From: JAJDZL01 sp965220665
Lineage (GTDB): Bacteria; Pseudomonadota; Gammaproteobacteria; Arenicellales; JAJDZL01
Length of the DNA stretch: 64,000 bases
Direction of reading: 5' to 3'
Assembly (NCBI GenBank): GCA_965220665.1
Contig: CBDCQQ010000004.1
Location: 868,001 to 932,000, forward strand
This document shows positions 47,523 to 56,273 of the stretch, piece after piece. The notes beneath the pieces were generated by a model that searched no databases, was not told the origin of the DNA, and saw only the letters and a program-made list of their open reading frames with translations. Made by a program: the position numbers and the translations under genes. Within the stretch, counting starts at the first letter, position 1. The number at the start of each line of letters is the position of its first letter.

Positions 47523-48076
47523 TTACATGTTAACCAGTCAAATCAATGCTTCTCATAGGGCATTTCCCATGCTGATTTTTACGTCAGAATTTTCTGGCGG
47601 ACAACGATTTGAAAAGTTGGATTTATCCCGTCAGTGACACTCATTTTGGAACTAGAAAAGTGACAATTGAATTCTGAAACCGAACTTCAACAACCCCAAT
47701 GATTACACAAATTGGATTAAAAATTCTAACTGCGAGGGTGGGAGGATTCCATATCATCTAATTTATTTTTATTGCGTCAATATCTGTCGTATTTATAAAT
47801 CGTTATCGAATTTTTATTTGCTTTTCACAGGAATAGGATTTAGTATATCAAGTGCTGCCCGATGTAGCCGGCACTGGTCAAATTCACGTAGGCAGGAATT
47901 GGTTGCCCACTGCTGCCAGCCAATACAAAAGCAAGAGTAACTTCAGATTCAAGACCTGTTCAGTCAGAAGATGTAGTGATTACTACGGTTTGCTGATTCT
48001 AGAAGTTTTTCGAATTTTGAATTTCGAAGCATCTCTAGCTGAAGTACTTGTCGAGCAGCTTTTTACTGTACTGTAG
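47523..48076. other. Gene-free stretch before the AAA+ ATPase gene
   Basis: About 550 bases. A plus-strand frame from 47852 to 48076 is open but shows no protein-like pattern, and I do not call it. The region is AT-rich near 47770-47840 and presumably holds the promoter of the AAA+ gene; no clear -35/-10 pair is seen. Confidence 0.3.
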
Positions 48077-50167
48077 ATGGAAAATCTAATGCTAAGCACT
48101 TACGAACGAAAACTCATAGCAACTTACCTGGCCAACATGGCTGCAAAGTTCCACTACCGAAATTCCGAGGCTGTGGGCCTGGTTAAATGGATAACTGATA
48201 GAGATAACCGAATTCTTCATGGTGAAAAAACGATGTTTCCTCACTTGGACAGATTTGCGCGTCATCTAAACGAAACGCCTACGGAAGACCAACTACGTAT
48301 GGTTGCACAGGCATTACAGCGCGAGTGTGTCGCATTCAAGACAGTCAAGTATGATCTGGCCGCGAAGCGACTTCGGAATCTGGCGCAAGCCATTTGCCTC
48401 TCGACTACCGACATCGATATCCTGGAACTCCTGCTGCGGTACTCTACCCAACCCGTAATTGAGAGAATGATTGATGATATTTTTTATGTATCCGCATTTG
48501 AAAGAACGCGGTACCGTGTCATATTGAATTCATCGACAATTGCGACACTGCTTAATCTATCGCCTGGTGATGTTCAGCACCACCTGGATAGCGAGTCGCC
48601 ACTGGTCCGTTCAGGGCTCGCAACGATCGACAGAGAAGACAGCGAAGTGGGAATTGTGTCTCGGCTTCGCCGCGTGGCTACCGATTCTGATCACAGCAGC
48701 CTCGACGCGATCCGTCTGCTGCTTGACGTTGCACCTGAGAGTGAACTGGAGTGGGAGGACTTCGAGCACATAAGCAAGGGACGTGATCACATCGAACGAC
48801 TCATTGCAGGTGCGCTGCAATGCTCTGCTTCGGGTGTAAACATACTTTTGTACGGCCCACCGGGGACTGGCAAGACAGAGTTCTGCAAGGTGTTGGCCAA
48901 GCGACTTGGTGTGACTCTATACAGTGTCGGCGAATCGGATCGAGAAGGTGACGAAATGACCCGTCGCGAGAGACAGCAGGAACTCCGTCTCACTCAGCGT
49001 CTTCTCGCAAAAAACCAAAATTCACTGATCCTGTTCGATGAGATGGACGACTTATTTACAAGTCGGGCTGATTTAAGTTTCTTTGGGATGTCGATCTCTT
49101 CCAACTCACGGAACGGAGGCTCCAAAGTCTACACGCACCAATTGCTGGAGCGAGCGCCTGCACCGACTCTCTGGACCATCAACGATACCAGTTCAGTCGA
49201 ACGTTCCCTGTTGCGTCGTATGTCGTATGCACTAGAGCTGAGTCCGCCGTCAATGTCCGTTAGAGCAAGAGTATGGAAAACGCAACTTGCGCGCTACGGC
49301 ATCGAAGCAGACGCCGATGATGCAAGTGCACTGGCGCGGGACTTCACCGCAACACCGGGTATAGCAGCCGGTGCGACCGCGGCTGCAAGAATTGCTGGTG
49401 GTGGAATTGACGCGGTGCGAATCGGGGTGCAGAGTATATCCAGGTTAGTATCATGCGAAGTGCCACCCGAGGGTGTACCGCAGCTGTTCGACCCCACAAT
49501 GATCCAAGCGAACACCTGTCCGGTTAAACTTGCCGAAAGTCTTGTGAAAAGCGGTGTGCTGAAATTTTCTCTCTGCCTGCAGGGACCGCCCGGCACGGGT
49601 AAGAGCGCCTATATCCGTTACCTTGCCGAACGTTTGGGGCTAGAGGTAATACAGAAGCGGACTTCCGATTTACTTTCAATGTGGGTCGGGGAAACAGAGA
49701 AAAAAATCGCCAGCGCATTTAAAGGGGCACGGAACACCAATTCATTCCTAATTTTCGATGAAGCTGATTCGTTGCTCCACGATAGAAAACTTGCACAAAG
49801 ATCATGGGAAGTCAGCCAAGTTAACGAAATGCTGACTTGGATGGAAATCCATCAACTGCCGTTCGCCTGTACCACCAATTTTGGCGAGCACCTTGACAGT
49901 GCGACTATTAGGCGCTTCGTTTTCAAGGTGACCCTTGACTATCTCCAACCAGAGCAGATCAGGGCAGCATTCCAAACTTACTTTGGATTCGCTCCTCCAG
50001 AAAGGGTTTTGAATCTCACCAACCTTACGCCCGGCGACTTCGCTTTGGTACACCGAAAGTCTGCGATTATTGGTCAAACGGACGATCAAGAAGCTCTGGC
50101 CGAGATGTTATATGCTGAATGCGATGCCAAGCCCGGCCGGTCCGGATCAATTGGTTTTCTGGCATGA
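48077..50167 (+). CDS. Tandem AAA+ ATPase (two AAA domains)
   Basis: A 696-aa protein with a helical N-terminal domain (1-230) and two AAA modules. D1: Walker A GPPGTGKT (260-267), Walker B LILFDEMDDLF (Asp321-Glu322), sensor/arginine region TINDTSSVERSLLRRM. D2: Walker A GPPGTGKS (503-510), pore-loop-like SMWVGETEKKIASAF, Walker B FLIFDEADSLL, and CTTNFGEHLDSATIRRF. Both ATP sites look complete, so a ring-forming Cdc48-like unfoldase or remodeller is plausible. No protease or partner gene is recognised nearby; a 42-codon ORF follows 61 bases downstream. Location next to parDE and an IS marks it as accessory. Confidence 0.85.
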   Translation: MENLMLSTYERKLIATYLANMAAKFHYRNSEAVGLVKWITDRDNRILHGEKTMFPHLDRFARHLNETPTEDQLRMVAQALQRECVAFKTVKYDLAAKRLRNLAQAICLSTTDIDILELLLRYSTQPVIERMIDDIFYVSAFERTRYRVILNSSTIATLLNLSPGDVQHHLDSESPLVRSGLATIDREDSEVGIVSRLRRVATDSDHSSLDAIRLLLDVAPESELEWEDFEHISKGRDHIERLIAGALQCSASGVNILLYGPPGTGKTEFCKVLAKRLGVTLYSVGESDREGDEMTRRERQQELRLTQRLLAKNQNSLILFDEMDDLFTSRADLSFFGMSISSNSRNGGSKVYTHQLLERAPAPTLWTINDTSSVERSLLRRMSYALELSPPSMSVRARVWKTQLARYGIEADADDASALARDFTATPGIAAGATAAARIAGGGIDAVRIGVQSISRLVSCEVPPEGVPQLFDPTMIQANTCPVKLAESLVKSGVLKFSLCLQGPPGTGKSAYIRYLAERLGLEVIQKRTSDLLSMWVGETEKKIASAFKGARNTNSFLIFDEADSLLHDRKLAQRSWEVSQVNEMLTWMEIHQLPFACTTNFGEHLDSATIRRFVFKVTLDYLQPEQIRAAFQTYFGFAPPERVLNLTNLTPGDFALVHRKSAIIGQTDDQEALAEMLYAECDAKPGRSGSIGFLA

Positions 50168-50228
50168 GTCCATGCAGACTCAAAATATCAAAGTATCGGC
50201 AACTTCAACATAAAGTTCTGTGATAGCA

Positions 50229-50357
50229 ATGAGTTCTTCGAAAATAGATGCGATTAATGGACGTGAACAATCAGAAAATGCAAAGGAACACAATGGTCGC
50301 ATCTTGAAAAAAACCGCATGGGAAACACCTGAATATAATATTGAGCTGAATAAATAA
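50229..50357 (+). CDS. Small ORF (42 aa) downstream of the AAA+ gene, possible peptide gene
   Basis: ATG at 50229, stop at 50355-50357. The product opens MSSSKIDAINGREQ and ends LKKTAWETPEYNIELNK, highly polar, with no signal peptide or membrane helix. The KK-W-x-x-PE-Y segment resembles the leader motif (K-x-Y/W-x-x-P) of some ribosomally made modified peptide precursors, but no peptide-modifying enzyme is seen nearby. No good Shine-Dalgarno precedes it. A chance ORF is quite possible. Confidence 0.3.
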   Translation: MSSSKIDAINGREQSENAKEHNGRILKKTAWETPEYNIELNK

Positions 50358-50404
50358 CTCAAATGCAATGAGTCTTAGAGGGTTTTGCGTTAGCAACAAT
50401 TTTA

Positions 50405-52288
50405 GGGTCAGAAAATTCTGTCACGGAGAAAAATTCGGTCAATTTCGCGAAACAAAATCCCGCCCGCCGCTGATTTCCGAGTCATCAAGGCGCCCAGTGC
50501 CGCGAAAACCGCCATTGCCGGCGACGCGGGCGAATTGCAGCCGCGCCGAATCTGCCGCACCCGCAGCATCGTGTTCGGTTTGGATTTTCCGAGCCCCGGG
50601 AACCGGGGCGCCAGTCAGGCCGCCAGCGAGGACGCCCAGCTGCGCATCTTTTCCGGCTGTCCGGCCTTGACCGCCACACACGCCCGCGCCAGCATCACCG
50701 CATAGCCAACGGTGAACTTCAGCGTCAGGCGCGCTTTGCCGCGCAGGAAATGATCGTGCGCCAGATGCGCCTGATCGACTCTTGAATAAATCCGCTCCAT
50801 CGCCGACCTCTGATCGTAATGCCGCCGCCACTTGTATGAATTCGGCGGCAAAGGGCCGTAATTGCGAAGATGATCCGGGTCCATCTTCACCCGCACCACC
50901 CGGCTCTTCGACCCCGGTTTCACCTGACCCATGCGGTAACAGGCCGCCTGGCCTTTACAGGTGAAATCATAACTGGCCGCCGGACAGGCCCACTTGAGCG
51001 TACCGCGCTTCTGCTCCCGTCCCTGATAGTGCATCCGTCGAAGTTCCCGGCTCTGAGGACACTGACAGTACAGACTGCCGTTCTCCGTGCGAAGAATCGT
51101 ATCCACCTTCGACTCATCCAGCGGCCGGGTCGGCACCTTCAGCTGCTGCGGATGCAGATTGACGTCCTGCCACATCCGGCGGGTGTCAATCACCGGCAGG
51201 ATATCGTTCTTAAACAGGCGCTTTCTGATCTGGTTGCTGTCAAGCCCCCGGTCGGCCACGAAACTCCTGCACCGGTCAAAGAACCACAGCTTCTCATGCT
51301 CTTCAATCAACCCCTCACAGTGACGGTATTCGGACTCGCGGGCCGTTTCCAGCCGAAACCGAATCGGCAGCTCGTAAGTCACGTCCCCGTGCGTGTGCAG
51401 CGTGTAACCAAACCATTTCTTGGTTTTCCTGACTTCCCGGCCGTTCTGATCAGTCCCGTACTGCTCATGCACGCCCCAGCTGGCATCCGGATCCGAGGTG
51501 GGATGCCGGCCGGTGGTTTTGTCGATTGCCTTATGCTTGAGCGGCCGGCCGGTCGAATGCGATTCGACGGCTTTGCCGTCGTAGCCGACACTTTTTCCAA
51601 AGTCCGGCAGCAGTGCCGCGATCTCATCGACCTGCGCCTCAAACACCCGCATCAGCGCACCGGTACCGCGTTCAATCTCGGTCAGCAGTCGGATGAACCG
51701 GCAAAAGGCCGAATCACTCGGCACCGCATAACCGTCAAAGGCCGGGTCGGTGTGAAACCCACGCCGCATCGGAAAGCCCAGCACATGCATCAGCGCGGGG
51801 TTGCGTTTCAGCTCCCGGACGAATCCGGACACGCTGCGGTGCTGCAGAATGTCGATCGCGAACACGGCATTGAGCATCGCTTCGATGGGCCAGTCCCGCC
51901 GGCCTCTGCCTTTGCGGCGGATGAGAATCTCATTGATGAGCTCTGAGAAGTCGAGCTGTTCGAGCAGTGCGGTCAGGTTTTTCAGCTCACAATTGTCTGC
52001 AGAGTCAGACGCGAAAAGGTCATAATTGATGAGTGCCATGCGTGAATCTCCCGTGGGTTGGTTTTTGTTTCTTTTATGGAGTCAATTATACACGATTGGG
52101 ATTCGCTCATGGCATTATTTGTCAATTAAAACAAATCATTAGATGATTTTCGTTGGATTCGGCCAGGTGCCCGCAGAGGGCTCAGCGGCGCGCTGAACGG
52201 TTGGGGTGGAAATTCGGGATTTTGCCCTGACAGGCCGCAAATGGCGCCTGATTGGCGGTTTTTGTGGGGTAAACGAAAATTCAGACCC
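50405..52288 (-). mobile_element. Intact insertion sequence, DUF772/IS1182-like
   Basis: An element of about 1.88 kb bounded by imperfect inverted ends. The left end begins GGGTCAGAAAATTCTG; the right end, read on the minus strand, begins GGGTCTGAATTTTCG. It holds one full transposase gene. The left end is confirmed by the remnant at 16411, which begins at the same position. I see no obvious target duplication. Its sequence is visibly GC-richer than its neighbours, suggesting recent arrival. It sits directly upstream of pyrE. Confidence 0.8.
50615..52039 (-). CDS. Transposase, DUF772 N-terminus with DDE domain
   Basis: A 474-aa transposase. N-terminal DUF772-like region (GRGRRDWPIEAMLNAVFAID). 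Catalytic residues: first Asp in GKSVGYDGKAVES, second in SFVADRGLDSNQ, and Glu in YDQRSAMERIYSRV, which fits the Y-x2-R-x3-E pattern of IS4/IS5-type DDE enzymes. A Cys-rich insert lies between (YCQCPQSREL, AACYRMGQ). GGGAG precedes the ATG. The frame is intact, so it could be active. Family naming between IS5 and IS1182 is uncertain. Confidence 0.9.
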   Translation of the reverse strand: MALINYDLFASDSADNCELKNLTALLEQLDFSELINEILIRRKGRGRRDWPIEAMLNAVFAIDILQHRSVSGFVRELKRNPALMHVLGFPMRRGFHTDPAFDGYAVPSDSAFCRFIRLLTEIERGTGALMRVFEAQVDEIAALLPDFGKSVGYDGKAVESHSTGRPLKHKAIDKTTGRHPTSDPDASWGVHEQYGTDQNGREVRKTKKWFGYTLHTHGDVTYELPIRFRLETARESEYRHCEGLIEEHEKLWFFDRCRSFVADRGLDSNQIRKRLFKNDILPVIDTRRMWQDVNLHPQQLKVPTRPLDESKVDTILRTENGSLYCQCPQSRELRRMHYQGREQKRGTLKWACPAASYDFTCKGQAACYRMGQVKPGSKSRVVRVKMDPDHLRNYGPLPPNSYKWRRHYDQRSAMERIYSRVDQAHLAHDHFLRGKARLTLKFTVGYAVMLARACVAVKAGQPEKMRSWASSLAA

Positions 52289-52431
52289 GCTGAATCGCGC
52301 GTCTATTCAAGGGGTTACCGATCTAAAAATTCCCTCTCTTAGTCGTCGACTCACTACAATTAACAATGTCCGACGTCACAGCAAACTCATTGACTTCGAA
52401 GCACTCACTTGAATCGCAGCACCACCTAGTA

Positions 52432-53079
52432 ATGCATACTCGACAACAGGAGTTTCTTGAATTTGCCTATGCCAGTGGTGCACTAAAATTTGGCCAATTC
52501 ATCCTCAATTCCGGCCGAACGAGTCCCTATTTCCTAAACACCAGTGGCTTTTCTAATGGTGCTGACCTAGTGAAGTTAAGCGGTTTCTATGCCGATACAA
52601 TTGCCCAGCAGTTCAGCGGTGAGTTTATGTTATACGGGCCGGCATACAAAGGCATTCCACTAGCCGCAGCTACAGCAGTTTCGCTCAATTACAGGCACAA
52701 TCGCTCGGTTTCATTCGCGTTTGACCGAAAAGAGGCAAAAGACCACGGTGAGTTGGGTTGGATTGTTGGCGCACCTCTCACTGGTGAGGTTGTCATCGTC
52801 GAAGATGTCATCACTTCAGGACACTCGGTGGACAAAGCAGTTGACACTATTCAAAAACAGGGTGCGTGTCCCGTGGCGGTTGTGATCTCTTTAGATCGAA
52901 TGGAAAAATGTGTCGACTCCGAACAGTCTGCGGTACAGCAGGTGCGGGAGAGGTGTGATGTCGATGTTCTGTCAGTGGCTACATTTAACGATTTATTGGA
53001 ATTTGTAGATAATATGAGCGAGTTGAACGACACCTTAAGCCAGCTTAAAGCGTACGGCAAACAGTATGTAGTTGACTGA
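52432..53079 (+). CDS. pyrE: Orotate phosphoribosyltransferase PyrE
   Basis: A 215-aa enzyme of pyrimidine synthesis. It has RQQEFLEFAYASGALKFGQF, LNSGRTSPYFLNT, AYKGIPLAAATAVSLNY, and the PRPP motif VVIVEDVITSGHS. ATG 52432 matches the family N-terminus; an ATG at 52366 would add 22 odd residues. The IS end lies only 143 bases upstream, so the original promoter may have been displaced. A TACAAT at 52355-52360 is a possible new -10 box. Confidence 0.93.
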   Translation: MHTRQQEFLEFAYASGALKFGQFILNSGRTSPYFLNTSGFSNGADLVKLSGFYADTIAQQFSGEFMLYGPAYKGIPLAAATAVSLNYRHNRSVSFAFDRKEAKDHGELGWIVGAPLTGEVVIVEDVITSGHSVDKAVDTIQKQGACPVAVVISLDRMEKCVDSEQSAVQQVRERCDVDVLSVATFNDLLEFVDNMSELNDTLSQLKAYGKQYVVD

Positions 53080-53108
53080 CCAACTTTGAAGAAAACTATT
53101 AGACACTC

Positions 53109-54065
53109 ATGCTTTTATCTCATTCAAAACACGCGGTTTTATTTGGTGGCGCTGGGTTTATTGGATCACATCTGATCAATGTTTTATCGCGCGACGGATG
53201 GGCAATGACTGTTGTTACCAAGCACCCACATCGACACCGAAGCCTACTGGTTGTCCCCTCACTGAAGATTGTTGAAACCGGAGATTTGTCAAGCGATTAC
53301 ATCATCAGTTTAATCAGTGAATCTGACACTGTTGTAAATCTGATAGGAATTCTGAATCAGTCACGAATCGACACTTTCGCCGAAATTCATGCGAGCCTAC
53401 CAGGGAGAATAGCTGAAGCATGTTTACAAAGGAAAGCGAGAAGGCTAGTTAACATCAGCGCTCTAGGTTCTGATAGCAATTCTCCCAGCCAGTATCTCAA
53501 ATCTCGCGCTCTGGGCGAACAGGCAGTTCAGTCAGTCATGAAAAAGGGCTTGGAGTGCACGATTCTTCGACCATCAATCGTGTTTGGACCTAGAGACTCA
53601 TTTTCCAGAATGTTTCAGCAAATGCTGTCGATGAGCCCAGTTTTTTTTCCACTTATTTTGCCAAAAGTACGAGTACAACCCGTCTATGTCGAAGATGTGG
53701 TTCGGTGTATTGCTCATGCGATCGATGTCAAATTTTCCGACCAGGGAAGTTTTGACATTGCGGGCCCTGAAATCTTTACACTTAGAGAGTTCGTCAGTCT
53801 GATTGATAGACTTGGAGGGATGCGTCATAAATTAGTTGGACTTAGCCCGGCATTGTCCAAACTCCTCGCAAGCTTCGCTCAATTTGCTCCCGGCAAACCC
53901 TTGACACCAGACAACCTGCGATCACTTCAGGCATCCGTCGCAGTTGGGGAAGGCATACCCGAACCTTATGGTGTGCAGCCGACGCGATTTGAATCGGTTG
54001 CCGGGGAATGGTTAAGTCCTCAAATTGATCAGTTCGATCAGTTCAGAACTCAGGCGGGTCGCTAA
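53109..54065 (+). CDS. NAD(P)-binding SDR protein, NDUFA9-like
   Basis: A 318-aa extended short-chain dehydrogenase/epimerase family protein. Rossmann motif FGGAGFIGSHL at residues 12-22; later RLVNISALGSD, YLKSRALGEQAV (catalytic Tyr-x3-Lys replaced by Tyr-Leu-Lys-Ser), LRPSIVFGPRDSF. This is the group related to the mitochondrial complex I subunit NDUFA9, usually found as single genes in proteobacteria. It lies 29 bases after pyrE and probably shares its transcript. Confidence 0.88.
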   Translation: MLLSHSKHAVLFGGAGFIGSHLINVLSRDGWAMTVVTKHPHRHRSLLVVPSLKIVETGDLSSDYIISLISESDTVVNLIGILNQSRIDTFAEIHASLPGRIAEACLQRKARRLVNISALGSDSNSPSQYLKSRALGEQAVQSVMKKGLECTILRPSIVFGPRDSFSRMFQQMLSMSPVFFPLILPKVRVQPVYVEDVVRCIAHAIDVKFSDQGSFDIAGPEIFTLREFVSLIDRLGGMRHKLVGLSPALSKLLASFAQFAPGKPLTPDNLRSLQASVAVGEGIPEPYGVQPTRFESVAGEWLSPQIDQFDQFRTQAGR

Positions 54066-54244
54066 CCTCAGCAAACCGCATCACAGCATGCCGGTATGCG
54101 TATCCGAATCAATAAGCCAAACAGTAGTACAGAAAACGATTCCGTTCAAGTAATTTGGAATGTATGGATGAAGGTGAGATTTCATTCCACTCACTACTGA
54201 CAACAACAGATGATTTTCTCTCCAATTTCAGTTCTTACTAACAG

Positions 54245-55462
54245 ATGTCCGACAAACAGAATATTCAGCTGAGTGAGTTGAATTGCTATCTGGTTGGCGG
54301 TGCAGTTCGCGACCAGTTACTCAACATTGATCGCAGTGACAAAGACTGGGTCGTAGTTGGCACTACCGAAGGCACCATGCTGTCACTTGGATTTCGTCCG
54401 GTCGGAAAGAATTTTCCGGTTTTTCTGCATCCCGAAACCCACGAAGAGTACGCCCTTGCAAGAACCGAACGAAAAACGGGTAAGGGCTACAAAGGATTTG
54501 ATGTAGACGCCTCCCCCACAGTGTCTTTGGAGCAAGACCTTTTCCGTCGTGACCTTACGATCAACGCGATGGCGCTAGATACTGCAGACAATCTGATTGA
54601 TCCATTCGGTGGTAGACAAGACTTGGAAAACGGTTTGCTGCGTCATGTCTCAGCACATTTCTCAGAAGATCCGCTTCGAGTACTCCGAGTCGCCCGATTT
54701 GCTGCACGCTATCACAGTAGAGGATTTATCGTCGAAGACTCAACGCTTGAATTGATGCGCGAATTGTCGGGTAGCGGAGAACTCGACTACTTGGTACCCG
54801 AGCGAGTATTACAGGAGGTATTGAGCGCTCTTTCGGAGGATCATCCTGCTGTTTTTTTTACAGTACTGAGAGTGTGTAATGCGCTGACAAATATGTTCCC
54901 CGAGATTAACAAAATTTATGATTTGAGACCGGACACCGACAAGCCGCTTCTTGAACTGGAGTTGGCTGCACACCTAACCGAAGACGTCAGAATAAGATTT
55001 TCAGTGCTCGCCAGTCTTATAAACAAATTCGCCACGACATCATTAGGCGAACCAATAAATACAACCGCAATTCAGAAGTTCTGTAGTCGTCTAAAAACAC
55101 CGTCTTCCTATCGAACACTCGCAGAGCAAGTTGCGATTTACTCTGATCGTATCATGACTGTCAGAGAAAGACCTGCATCCGATACTGTTGAAATGCTGTT
55201 GGCACTGAACGGAGTTCGTGACAAAAAATCATTCGAAAATTTCTTGGAAGCATGCTCCGTCCAGCTGACCGTTCTGCATCAGGACTCGGATGTTGTTCAT
55301 CAAGCCATTGAATTGCTGCGCGAATGTCGAATCTCGATGCGCCAAGTCGATGCGAAAAGTTTGGCAATGACCTACAAAGGCGACGAACTACGAGATCAAG
55401 TTCGACACGCTTACATTAGAAGCGTATCGACTCTGCTGGAAGATGATTCAGCTACAGAATGA
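54245..55462 (+). CDS. cca: CCA-adding tRNA nucleotidyltransferase
   Basis: A 405-aa class II nucleotidyltransferase that adds or repairs the tRNA 3' CCA end. It shows YLVGGAVRDQLLNIDRSDKDWVV, the EEYALARTERKTGKGYKGF segment, RRDLTINAMALD, and DPLRVLRVARFAARY. It is near E. coli length without a distinguishable HD domain. Its 3' end overlaps the opposite-strand uppP by 11 bases. Confidence 0.94.
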   Translation: MSDKQNIQLSELNCYLVGGAVRDQLLNIDRSDKDWVVVGTTEGTMLSLGFRPVGKNFPVFLHPETHEEYALARTERKTGKGYKGFDVDASPTVSLEQDLFRRDLTINAMALDTADNLIDPFGGRQDLENGLLRHVSAHFSEDPLRVLRVARFAARYHSRGFIVEDSTLELMRELSGSGELDYLVPERVLQEVLSALSEDHPAVFFTVLRVCNALTNMFPEINKIYDLRPDTDKPLLELELAAHLTEDVRIRFSVLASLINKFATTSLGEPINTTAIQKFCSRLKTPSSYRTLAEQVAIYSDRIMTVRERPASDTVEMLLALNGVRDKKSFENFLEACSVQLTVLHQDSDVVHQAIELLRECRISMRQVDAKSLAMTYKGDELRDQVRHAYIRSVSTLLEDDSATE

Positions 55463-56246
55463 TCAGAATAAATACAGCCAGCAACACCCTGTAAATTACA
55501 AAGGGGAGCATGCCAATTTTTTCAATAAATGCAAGGAAGTAGTGAATGCATAGGTAGGCAACTACGGCGGATATTGCCATAGCAATGGTAAATTGCAGCC
55601 AATTGATCTCGACCTCAGACACAATCAGCTGCAGAGCCTGCCAACCTCCAGCCATCGCGATAGCGGGAATCGCTAGCAAGAATGCGAACCTCGCTGCTTC
55701 CTTACGACTTAGCCCAAGCATTAGTGCAACCGTCATCGTAATACCTGATCGGGAAGTTCCGGGAATAATCGCTAAAGCCTGTCCCACACCGATGAGCAAT
55801 GCGTCCGTCAGACGCAATTCGCGTAGTGTTCTTTGACCTCGCCGAAAGTGATCCGCGTACCAGAGCAGCAATGCAAACAAAAGGGTTGCAAGCCCAATTA
55901 CAGCCGCAGATCGAAGTTCGTTTTCTACCAGGTCGTATGCGAGGGCTCCCGAAACTGCAACCGGCACACTGGCAACAATGATGAACCAGCCAAGTTTTGA
56001 TTCTGTTGTTGTGCTACGTCCTATTAGGGATATAAACCACGCACCTGCAATCTCACTGATCTGTACCCGAAAGTAAACAAGCGACGCGAATAGTGTTCCA
56101 ACATGGACGGCAATGTCAAATGCCAGTCCCTGATCATGCCAACCGAAAAAAGTCGGAAACAGAATCAGATGAGCGGAACTGGATATCGGCAGAAATTCAG
56201 TTGCACCCTGAATTAGTGCCAGAATACCGGATTGCATAAGTTCCAT
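55452..56246 (-). CDS. uppP: Undecaprenyl-diphosphatase UppP (BacA)
   Basis: A 264-aa inner-membrane phosphatase recycling the lipid carrier of peptidoglycan synthesis; overexpression gives bacitracin resistance. Catalytic motifs: ALIQGATEFLPISSSAHLIL (Glu) and IIPGTSRSGITMTVALMLGLSR. Around seven hydrophobic helices. It is convergent with cca. Confidence 0.95.
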   Translation of the reverse strand: MELMQSGILALIQGATEFLPISSSAHLILFPTFFGWHDQGLAFDIAVHVGTLFASLVYFRVQISEIAGAWFISLIGRSTTTESKLGWFIIVASVPVAVSGALAYDLVENELRSAAVIGLATLLFALLLWYADHFRRGQRTLRELRLTDALLIGVGQALAIIPGTSRSGITMTVALMLGLSRKEAARFAFLLAIPAIAMAGGWQALQLIVSEVEINWLQFTIAMAISAVVAYLCIHYFLAFIEKIGMLPFVIYRVLLAVFILIIL

Positions 56247-56273
56247 TATTTCGCTTGAATTAAGAATTTGATG

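Noticed and set aside
47852..48076. Open frame of 74 codons before the AAA+ gene
   Set aside because: No ribosome site, no protein-like pattern, ends one base before the AAA+ start by chance.
50870..51946. A 358-codon open frame on the plus strand
   Set aside because: It is exactly antisense to the GC-rich transposase gene, has no recognisable domain, and the opposite frame is a clear DDE transposase.
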